The notes under the pieces were generated by a model. The model ran no database searches, was not told where the DNA came from, and saw only the letters and a list, made by a program, of their open reading frames with translations. This document shows positions 55,227-64,000 of a stretch of 64,000 nt of DNA, in pieces. A program made the translations under genes and the position numbers. Numbering within the stretch: position 1 is the first letter of the stretch; each line of letters begins with the position of its first letter. Source of the DNA: Nannochloris sp. 'desiccata' (taxonomy: Eukaryota; Chlorophyta; Trebouxiophyceae; Chlorellales; Chlorellaceae); contig JAGTXX020000015.1 in assembly GCA_019044685.2 (NCBI GenBank), forward strand, positions 2,089,452 through 2,153,451, read 5' to 3'.

Positions 55227-57926
55227 AAACTGAAACTGAAACTGTTACATTAAAGTGATCTCTAGCAACAAAATATCGCGTCATCACTCAGGGTTCAGTA
55301 GAGCATCCTCTCAAAGTCTACTAGGAGGTATACGAGCCCCATGGCTTCATAAAAACAAAAAGAAAAACTGAAGCTAAAAGGAGGCGGGACTCGTTCCGGT
55401 AAGATGAACCCCTAGGAGCTTCCATCCAGCTCCCTTCACAAAAATCATCATCAACTTTAATAAACATAAAATAACCTTTGTACATTGCATATCATCCACC
55501 ATGGGGTAATGGGATCAGATAGAAAGAGGTAAATTCATGAAGCCCGCCGCCTCCGGTGCCGTCGTGGTGGCGGTGGGTTAAGTACTCGGTGCTGCTCCTC
55601 ACACTTCTTGACAAAACTGCCAAGCTGTGTTTGTTGCTGCTCTAAGAACTCATTTAAGTTATTATTACTAAAATCTAAACAAGAAAAATCTGCCCTAATG
55701 TCATCATAATTAGGGCACTTAAAAACCATATGTTCGACCGTCTCGACAGTATTCATTTCTTTACCAGCACACTGTTTGCATTCCCTCTCTTCCCTTTTAA
55801 TGTGAGTCCATCGACCTGTTTCCTCCTTCAGCCAGTGTGAGCCCATTCTCAGCTGTAATAGTCGCTGTCTACTCCTGAAGCCAGGAATTGTAAGGCAAGC
55901 AGCAGCACAATATTCTTTTTCAGGCAACCCATTTCTGACTTGTTGAACATACTTGTAAATTTTAGTCCTAGATTCGTCAACATTTTGGATCTCGCTGAGA
56001 TACCATTGTTTCCATCTTCTACACACTTGATTCACATGTAGTTCACAGGGTTCTTCTAAAGAAATCACTACTCCAAAAAGACTGAAAGCTCGTTGCAGCT
56101 GTGCCGCCCAGCACCGCTGTGCTACTGATGGGATGCTGCCAGGTAATGGATTTGCTTTAAGCTGGCAATTATCTATAAAAGCATTCTTTAAAATGCTATT
56201 AGATGGTGCTTTTACGAGTCCATTGTAAAATCGAGTTAGTCTTTTAACCCAACGCAAAGCCAATGGCCACCGGCCAGCTTCCGCAAGGACGATACAACTA
56301 GCAGCACTTTTTCGAACTCCAAACAGCCATTTAAGAGCTTGTAGATGAACGCGCTCGCAGCTATTTTTTAATGGATCCTGACATAGTAGTTCAGGAGCCC
56401 AAACTTCAGCTCCATAGCCAAGCACAGGTTCAACCATCACATCAAAAAGTCTGAAATTGGTATCTACACCTTTAAGTTCTAATTCTTCCAGTCTTCTCCT
56501 GGTAGCATGGTATGCTTTACGGCCGGATAGAGCTCTGGCGGGTACAGCATACCTAGATAAAGCATTAGAGCAGTGGAAAATAGTCCCTAAATATTTGAAT
56601 TGTTCAACTACTTCCACCGTCTCGCCATCGACATACAGCACAGCTGCCTTTTCTTCTTTTATAGACCGTATTCCGCTAAATAGCATTAATTTAGTCTTAG
56701 AAGCATTAACAGTGAGTCCCCACCGAGCAGAAAAATCTTCCAGCAGTGCCATTTGCTTGCGGAGACCTGGCATCGACGTTGCCGCCTGAACCAAATCATC
56801 AGCATACATAAGGCTGCGAAGAGGCATATTATTCAAGGTAGGAAAATCAAACTCAGTCGATTCACTATTATTTGCTCCAGCAGCAGCTCTCAGCTCATCA
56901 TCCCAGTCATCCAAGTAAAGACCAAATAAAAGTGGGCTCAGCGGGCAACCCTGCTTCACTCCCAATTTAGATTGAAATGTCCTTCCTAGACCCGTAGATG
57001 ACTTCACACACATAGGAACATCAGCATACATGGCTTTTATGGCATTTAAGACCCAGCCAGTCACTCCTCTACGCTCAAGTTTAGCCCAAAGCAAGTGGCG
57101 GGGAACTGAATCGTATGCTTTCTTAAAATCAACAAAACATGTGTACAGCCTACCACCTTTCTGGGCCTTTACTCTGTCCGTTAGAGCACGTAGTATAAAT
57201 GAGGCTGAGGCAGTTCCTTTGCCTCTTCTAAAACCAAATTGACCCTCTGCTCGCAGCTCCGACGCTTCCGCCCAGCAGCTCGTTCTGATGTCAAGCATAG
57301 AACCATGCAGCTTGGCAGCCAAAGTGCCTACTGCTATTCCACGATACCCATCACAAGTTCTAGTATCACTGCCAGCTTTGGGTATCGCTGTGATGGCGCT
57401 CAAAGCCCATGCAGTGGGAAGCTTCCCTACGGCCACCGATGCATTTAACAGCTCCAACAGTGTTGGACCTATTTCAGCAATTGCAGATTTTAAAAGCTGA
57501 GGTTTGAGGATACCAAGCATGGCAGCACCATTCCTGACCTTCTTGAGTGCTGCTAACATCTCTTCCATTGAAAAAGGAGTTTGTAGCAGCCCTTCTATAC
57601 TCTCCGGAGGCGGGACGGTGCCAGGCACAATTGGAGGTACAGGCAGATCAGGTGGTTCAGCACCTAGTAGCTGTTCAAAATGATTGCTCAAATCACTTTG
57701 TGATACCAAAGTTGGAGAAGGGGGTCTTCTATACTTTTGATAAAACTCTTTAGGATCAAATTTGAGTAGACGCTCGAGGCGTTTCGCTCCAAGTGATCTT
57801 CTCGCTTTTCGTATATTACGATGCGATCTCTTGACGTTATTACGATTTGTCACGATTGCTTCTACATCACATTCTCTCACAGCTCTCCTATGGGTTGATC
57901 TTGCTTGCTTTTGCTGAAGTTTTAGC
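55227..57926 (-). mobile_element. LINE copy 2, 5'-truncated
   Basis: 2.7-kb minus-strand copy of the same element, starting inside ORF2 after the endonuclease and keeping the whole RT and CCHC region as an open frame (55535 to about 57926). Tail has three CAGTTT units against two in copy 1. A GTTG duplication flanks it (55223-55226 and 57927-57930). It differs from copy 1 at only scattered bases, for example the codons giving HEIR in copy 1 and QQVR here. Confidence 0.95.
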
Positions 57927-59056
57927 GTTGGCAGCTGTGACTGCTGTGGATCCAGCAGCAGGTGCTGAGGCACTTGAGGCTGCTGCTCAAGTGGCTTTTA
58001 ATGGCCCACCTGCTGTTGCAAGAACGAGATCTGCTTCTAGAGCGGCAGCTCCAGGTAGAAACAATCGCTATGTTGGTACCTTGCGTTCTTTAGTACCTCC
58101 TATTGGCAACAACCCCATTGGTTTGAGTGTTTACGAAGGTGGGAGGAGAAGAGAGCTTGGTAGTGGTGGTGAGCTGCTGGGTTCATGTGTATTCAAGGAT
58201 TTGACTGAATTTACCAATGCCTTGGCTTCTACTACCTTAGAAAAGACAGCTGGAGCTGATGTGGTGCTCTCTGGAATGGTGAGAAGAGTAGCTCAAGTCT
58301 GTGGGGTAGACTCCAATGCTCCTTCTCTTCGTGTGGAGGTGACTGTTGAGCTGAGTCCAACCGAGTCGAGTGAGCTTGAGACTACACTTGTTGATCGCTT
58401 AATGGAGCTCGTCAAGGAAACGTATGCTCGATTGCTGCTGTTGGAACCTTCCGAATTCACTAAAGTCAGGTATGTGTGTTTTAATTTTCTTTCAGTTATT
58501 TTTAGTTTCAGGTTTTTTTAGCTGCTGCTGGTGGTGGGGTTGGTGGTGGTGGTGATGTGGGCTTAGAGTGTAGTTTTAGTGTGTGTTTCTTAGGGTTTAT
58601 TACTTTTTATTTTGCAGTCCTACAGCAGCTATTGCATTTATTTGGACCAGGATGGCTGAAGAGGTCAAGCATTATTTGTTTTCTATGCTGGAGGAGGAGG
58701 TGAATAGCTCAGGCAGTGTGCATCCATTATGGGCAGCTTTAGCAGCTGGCTTTCTAGGCAATTTGAATCTGTCTGTGAGCAGCTGGGTTCATGGGCATGA
58801 TCTCACTGAGGTACGATTCGTTTCATGTTGTATTTTTAGAGGTTATCTAGTTTTTCAAGAGCTCACTTGTAGTTTTCTTCCTCAATTTTTTATTGTGGCA
58901 GCTGGCCATCAAGTATCTAAGTGTTGCTGCTCGTCGTGCTTGTGAAACCAACTTCATGAGCTACATCCCTTCTCTTCTTTCTGGACTAGATATGGTGAAA
59001 ATTAGCAGTGTCCAGGGTGGGGTCGTTGATTTGCATGGAGCTATGACCAGCATCTC

Positions 59057-59185
59057 TAGGGTTTTTAGGGTTTTTAGGTTTTTTTAGGGTTTAGGGTTTA
59101 GGGTTTAGGGTTTAGGGTTTAGGGTTTAGGGTTTAAGGGTTTAGGGTTTAGGGTTTAGGGTTTAGGGTTTAGGGTTTAGGGTTTA
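59057..59185 (+). repeat. Interstitial telomeric repeat tract, (TTTAGGG)n
   Basis: Starts with T-expanded variants (GGGTTTTTAGGGTTTTTAGG, TTTTTTTAGGG) joined to a host exon, then about 15 regular TTTAGGG units with one TTTAAGGG, ending TTTATAGGGGGC. The G-rich strand points right, the same as the terminal telomere. Confidence 0.97.
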
Positions 59186-60845
59186 TAGGGGGCAATATCC
59201 ATATCCACTCTGAGCCTTTCGGGGTCGCTTACCTGATATGCATCGGAATGCCTTGCAATTTGGGTGGCGGGTAGATCTCGCCAAGGCGATTCGATTAAGA
59301 ATTTTTGACCGTCGGATTTTTTATAGTTCGTACGCAAGTACAAATTGTACGGGAAAAAATCGTACTTCTAAAAAAGCCGACGGTAAAAGTTTTTCGAAAA
59401 TGTCTATTTCGGATGTATTCGTTCATAGGAGTGCAACGGTATGCTTACTTGGATGTTTGTGGGTGTGTAGGTGTGTGCGCACGGAGAGGGTGCATGCCGG
59501 GGGCGCAGGGTGTTAGAAAAAAAACAGTTCCAGAAGAATCTGGCCCCAAAGGGGCACCTTGGCAAGTATGGTACGTTCGAGGCATGCATTGGATATCAAT
59601 GATAAATAGATGGTTGGAATGTCCGTTTTGTGGAGAACGCGATACATACCTTGCTAATGGTGTTGTGACTACGGTTGTAAGGAAAGAGAGCCTCCTAAAG
59701 TCGTCTTAAGCAGCAGGCTGAGAGGCCCCGACATGCCGTTTTGGGTCGTACAGTACGCCACATGAGAGCATTACCAATAGCATTTCATTTTATATTTGGA
59801 CAGCGGACACAAAAAGGAAGAGAATGATATGCGACACCCGGCATTCTTTGGGATAGTGGAGCGCGAGGGGTGCTCCTCAAACTCGCCTTTGACTGCTAAT
59901 GACCCATGGTGGTGGCGAAATGGACAAGTCCTCCCGGGCTTTTAGGGATCTAACACAGGTAGCTGGGATCGTGGAATCTTCAGCCGTGGAACACACCAAA
60001 AGGTAGCTCACATGGTGTACTGTACTTTCTTCCGGCAGTACATTTCCTGATTCGGTCCGGTTCGACCCCGGACACCCAGAATCCAAAAAACACCCAAGGG
60101 GGGGGGGGGGGGCATTTGTGTCACTGGTTTGCCCCTTCCTGGTTGTACTTATTTTGGAATGTATGCCTCTTAATTTACTTGGCGGCAAATGATGGAAGAT
60201 GTCTGTGTTTTTGCAGGCATGCGAATAATGCCTTGGACAGATTTTAATTAATGAATTGTTTTAATCGACTACTAATTTAGCATTGGATTACCTTCTGCGT
60301 GCGCGTTTTGAGGCATTCTGTGTTTGTACATGTCAGTATTATTGTTTGGAGGTATACTCTGCTACTTGCAGGCGAGCAGCATCAGCAACACAAGGTTGCC
60401 AGGAACAACACCAGCAGTTTTGGGATGGCCCGAGGCCGTAGCCCCTAGCTGTCTTCTTTGACAAGTCGACCTTCCCCTGGCCAAATCGAGCTATGTTTTT
60501 TCCTACAGATTCGTGTGATGCTATTACACTACGGTATGCGAATAGATGGGGCTGCAAGAGGGGCAGCAGGTTGCCAGTAGGAACAACATCTGGTCCACCA
60601 GTTTTCTGGTTGCCGCGGCCGGTGCCCAATGTGCTTCCTTTGACAAGTCTACCTTCTCGCGGCCAAATCGAGTCATTCTCTTTCCTACATGCCCCTTTTA
60701 TGGTGCTGATATTTGTAATATATAAATGTAGGTCACAAATTTAGATAATATTTCAAGAGCATTCAGTAATTTGTGTTTCTAGAAGAGAATACAAAGTAAT
60801 CAAAGAGAGGTTCTTGGAGTGGGTGTGAGAGGAGGTAAATGAACC
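59186..60845. other. Telomere-bounded island, left part: decayed frames and a short duplication
   Basis: Contains no complete gene. A frame at about 59536-59709 reads GMHWISMINRWLECPFCGERDTYLANG (partly shown) with a CPFC zinc-ribbon look, and a neighbouring frame continues as RHAVLGRTVRHMRALPIAFHF; together they suggest a frameshifted relic. About 60385-60508 and 60565-60690 are diverged direct repeats (shared TTTGACAAGTC and CCAAATCGAG, offset 182). A G-run of about 14 lies at 60098-60112. Confidence 0.5.
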
Positions 60846-63680
60846 CTATCGAGGGTAGTTAATCCGGTCCATATCTACATGCTGTCCTTCGGCTACATAG
60901 ACAGCCTCCAATGTAGTGTGTTTGAACACCGAGACATTATTGTGCTTGCGTTGGCCAATGTTTTCGGTAATGAAATACTTGATGATCCGACCAAGTTCTT
61001 TCCTGAACTTCATAAATTCAGTCATGTACGGCCCGGTCTTTACCCGCCGTCGGCCCGCGGCGTTAGGGTCGTTTTCGCCGCCGAATTTAACGATAGCTAT
61101 TTCTTCTAAGCTCTCCTTTGGGAATGCTTCAGGTACACCTGGGCCCTTCTCGGTTACTTTTACCACGGTGAGTGGGCCCCTTCCCCGAAGAAATGCAATA
61201 TTTGGTAGAGGGAACCATCCACTCTCCAAGCCTTCGTTCTTCAAGTACTCGTAGATGTTGTGGGCTAGCTGGGTCTCCCCGCGCTCCCCACATGATTGTT
61301 GGTAGCACTTGAATACTTCGCCCAGAGCCATGTCCGCTTCGCCGCAATATTTATTCAGTTCCACCAACCCTGAACCCACCGACGCCGCCCATTTCGCCAA
61401 CTCGGTCGCCAACTCCGTCAACGTTTTCTCTTGGATGTTAAAGATTGCCAATTGATTGCCCCGCAAACAAATTGCTTGATATGCTTCCACGATTCGATTT
61501 AACATGGTATTGACACAGGCAGGGTCCGTGGCAAGCGCGATGAACCCACCCCTTTCGCCGTCGACCAACCATCCAACGGCGTCCTCATTATCCGGTTTCA
61601 AAAAATGAGTGGGGGGGAGGTCTTGCATGTTCAAGTTTGCATTCGCCGCGGTGTAGAAGGTGATGGACTTTGTGAATATTTCGGTTGGTTGCCGAGGAGC
61701 CGTGTAGTGTCCAACTAATATCGCAGTGGGGCACTTCGCGCGCCCCATCCAGTCCAAGGAAGCGGCTTGTAACAGTGGTCCAAGTACAAGCCGATTGTTA
61801 CCCGGCATGAAACTGACCACCATTAATTGGTGAAAGGAAATGCAATTCTTAAACGCCAGCCTGACGTCTCGCCTCACTCCGGTCTTAACTAACCCTAATT
61901 GAGTATCTAACAAATCGTCGGCTTCACCTTCGCCGGGCGGAGTAGTAGCCCCGGGCTTGGTGGCACAAACCTCTTTCCACATGTTGTTCGTCCATACCGG
62001 CACCCCACGCTCTCGGGTCGCTCTCTTCAAGTCTACAGGGAAGCCCAGTCCCTCCGGGTTGCGTGCCGCCCATGGATCATCCATGAACGTGACAAGGGCC
62101 AATGTGTTCACCATTCCATGCAGTATTGCAGGGTCAAGGTACTGCGGCCTTTGCACTCGCCAATGTATAAAATCACACACTTGCCTTTGATAGTGTGCCT
62201 GATACGCTCTTATAGCTCGAGTTGCGTACCCCCCCAAGATTTCGTGGAAGGGGATCCGTCCAAACCGCGCAAATGCATCCTCGACGGCGGGGGTGACCAA
62301 GTGCTGAAGTCCATTCCACCAAAGCAAATGTGGCCCTTCCGGCCTGAGACCGTATCCCACTTCGAAACGATATGGGATGTTCCCCGTTGAGATGGCGCTA
62401 TGATACCTCGTTGTATTCGCGATTTCGTGGGTTAAGTTGTTTCGAAGGGCTTCTAGGTTCTTCTCTGTTGGGTCCAGCCTGTAGGTAATGGCCAGGAGGT
62501 AGGTCTTCGCAAACTTGCTGTCTTTAAGGTTTGGCCCATGTGGGCCGGGGGTTGGTGCGTATCCCTCCACCATAACGCGATTGCCCAGGTACGGCGCGGC
62601 TAGGTGCGTTAGCTTGCCAGCATTTGCTTGATGTGGCTCAACGTTGACATCTAAACCTTTGCTACTAAACCCAAGGCCTAGCGCCATGCTTCCAAACATC
62701 GGGAATTTGGTAAATTTGGCGCTGGAGTTCGTAAACAACGTTTTATCATCGATCACCACAGTTGTATAAGAGCCACCGTTGACATGGTCTCGAGCTGCAT
62801 CATTCCCATGGTGCACGTCATCCAACACAAACCGTGCAAAGTCATAATCGCATGGGCGCACCATGAGCCCCGTGAATACGCCTATAAACGACCTGTTCGA
62901 TAAGTCTTGTGTACCTAGGAGGTTGAAGTAGTCAGCCAAAATGCCCTCGATAATCCGGTCAAGACCAACTTGCTCAAAGGGTGCCGTTCGCGGGTCGTCG
63001 TTAACATCATCATCAACACTAAAGTAAAACGTCATGGGCCGTTGGCCCCGGTGAACCAGTGGCTTGGAGAGGAAGAGATCTGCCACGAGGAACACGTGGT
63101 TGGGGAAGAGATCGTGGACGTCTGCATGTGGTCCATCGAACTCGCCCTCCAAGGCCCAATCGATTAATCTCCCAATGTCAGCGCTGTTAGCCCTGGCCAA
63201 GGCCTCGCCTACGGCTGCCAAGTCCATAGATCGCATGATGGGGCAAGCTTTGCCAATATTGAAACTCGAGTACGTCTGTTTGTCCCACATTAAGTTGGTA
63301 CCGGGTAGTCCATTTGGCTTTGAATATTCATCGCATGCTTCGTTGTGAAAAGGGTGCGGGACGGGTTCGCCATTCCTCTTGGCCCCCGCTATCAACACTC
63401 GGAACTGCACAGAAATGGGTAAAAGTAGATGTTAGTGGAATCTTGGGAGGGGGGGTGGTTGGGGTGGTTTTTTTCTTACGATGTGAAAGATTTTTTGAAA
63501 GGTGCGTGTATCAGGCATCACCCCTAGATTGTGGTTTGCGTTTCGACCTTCGGGCGTAGGTTCATCGAATTTAGAGCCACGTGTGGGGGGGACGACGAGA
63601 TAAACGTAGCCTTTAGGGCCGGTGCTTCCAACGAACTGTGACCCACCACAGTCAACCGCAAAACCAAACGGCTTCCTCAT
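60846..63680 (-). CDS. Orphan telomere-adjacent gene, two exons, about 919 aa
   Basis: Minus-strand exons are 63680-63480 and 63404-60846, with a clean phase-0 intron (GTAAGA...TGCAG). The first in-frame ATG is 63680, but the frame is open without ATG for another ~95 bases until a TAA inside the telomere-like tract, so the true 5' end may be missing or lie in the repeats. The protein is soluble, of even composition, with motifs such as FVAVDCGGSQFVG-like start (CGGSQFVGSTGPKG), YFSVDDDVNDDPRT, GLMVRPCDYDFARFVLDDVHHGND, LLWWNGLQHLVTP, HYQRQVCDFIHW and LVVSFMPGNNRLVLGPLL. I recognise no enzyme, RT, helicase or transposase signature. GC content looks clearly higher than in the arm genes. Likely a real, recently functional gene because 2.8 kb is open. 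Confidence 0.8.
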
Positions 63681-63743
63681 TTTTTGATAACCGTCTTGGA
63701 TGAAATCGAAAGTACCCCTTGTAGGCACCCACGTCAGTTTGGT

Positions 63744-64000
63744 GTTTTTTAGGTCTTTAGGGTTTTTTAGGGTTTTTTAGGGTTTTTTAGGGTTATTTTC
63801 TTATTTTTTCTTATTAGGGTTTTTTTCTTTCTTATTTAGGGTTTTTTTAGGGTTTAGGGGTTTAGGGTTTAGGGTTTAGGGTTTAGGGTTTAGGGTTTAG
63901 GGTTTAGGGTTTAGGGTTTAGGGTTTAGGGTTTAGGGTTTAGGGTTTAGGGTTTAGGGTTTAGGGTTTAGGGTTTAGGGTTTAGGGTTTAGGGTTTAGGG
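63744..64000 (+). repeat. Terminal telomere, (TTTAGGG)n, chromosome end
   Basis: Proximal part (63744-63850) is degenerate: TTTTTTAGGG units and T/C-rich interruptions. From about 63855 it is a regular TTTAGGG array to the last base. The G-rich strand runs 5'->3' toward the right edge, as at a true right-hand chromosome end. Confidence 0.98.

Larger units (their letters stand above)
47807..59056 (+). pseudogene. Large multi-exon gene of unknown function, broken by two LINEs and a telomeric tract
   Basis: Host exon pieces: 47807-48201, 48310-48817, 48915-49003, 49104-49582, 55084-55226, 57931-58469, 58618-58810 and 58902 to about 59056. The first, second, third, sixth and seventh ends use good GT-AG splice sites. 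The pieces 49104-49582, 55084-55226 and 57931-58469 were one exon, now split by LINE copies 1 and 2. Joined without them the frame stays open (...GVAH-HQNWGMM..., ...LADEVL-AAVTAVDP...). The last exon runs into TTTAGGG repeats and has no natural end. At least ~830 residues are readable. The N-terminus is helical and soluble-looking; there is an Ala-rich stretch after the second break. I recognise no domain. Because it has introns it is a host-type gene and not a retroelement protein. Confidence 0.75.

Noticed and set aside
50809..58000. Plus-strand frames such as 50809-51141 and 51640-51852 and their twins at 56457-56789 and 57288-57500
   Set aside because: Antisense shadows of LINE ORF2, identical in both copies because the LINE copies are near-identical.
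60000..60085. tRNA-like element: A-box-like TAGCTCACATGG and T-arm TCCGGTTCGACCCCGGA
   Set aside because: The T-arm and B-box are good, but the acceptor strands do not pair and the anticodon loop would be 12 nt; at most a tRNA-derived relic, so not called.
61957..63559. Plus-strand frames across the orphan gene
   Set aside because: Shorter than the spliced minus-strand frame, without splice support; shadows.

Overview
The window is the right-hand end of a nuclear chromosome from a photosynthetic eukaryote, most likely a compact-genome green alga. The sequence finishes in a (TTTAGGG)n telomere of the plant and green-alga type. It encodes a PSI-O subunit, a plastid-lipid-associated fibrillin, a plant-type 2Fe-2S ferredoxin, an OPR/RAP protein and an mTERF protein. 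Genes are dense, many are head-to-head, and introns are short, often starting within the first 100 coding bases. A trebouxiophyte is my guess from compactness and moderate GC; it is not proven.

From 1 to 41.3 kb is an ordinary gene-rich arm with about 23 nuclear genes. Organelle-targeted or plastid genes: ApaH-like phosphatase, signal-peptide-peptidase-like protease, ferredoxin, FKBP, TypA/BipA GTPase, mTERF, OPR/RAP, ABC-F, IF-3, fibrillin, lumenal protein and PsaO. Housekeeping genes: PP2C, NCS2 purine permease, ankyrin-RING protein, NOPCHAP1-like, NOG1, mitochondrial carrier, Hit1_C-like protein, epoxide hydrolase, POLD3, GLE1 and PAQR. Three of them (NOG1, NOPCHAP1-like, Hit1_C-like) point to ribosome or snoRNP assembly. 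I resolved exon joins by hand for most genes. The NOG1 join needs a GC-AG intron.

From 41.4 to 47.5 kb genes thin out into a repeat zone. Two diverged copies of a ~870-bp block each run into a tandem array of 175/176-bp monomers. The distal array is organised as an exact 351-bp dimer. The best-conserved part of every monomer is a pair of CCGGTCA sites exactly 21 bp apart.

From 47.8 to 59.06 kb is one large intron-containing gene of unknown function on the + strand. It is broken three times: by a 5.5-kb LINE, by a 5'-truncated second copy of the same LINE, and by a telomeric repeat tract that removes its 3' end. Removing both LINEs with their 4-bp target duplications restores a continuous reading frame. 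The longer LINE carries ORF1 and ORF2 in the same frame, separated by one TAG codon.

From 59.06 to 64.0 kb the sequence reads: interstitial telomeric array, 4.55 kb of compositionally different DNA, then the terminal telomere in the same orientation. The island between the two arrays carries a two-exon, ~919-aa orphan gene reading inward, whose open frame begins almost against the telomere. This telomere-bounded island and the paired-site satellite are the best candidates for something undescribed.
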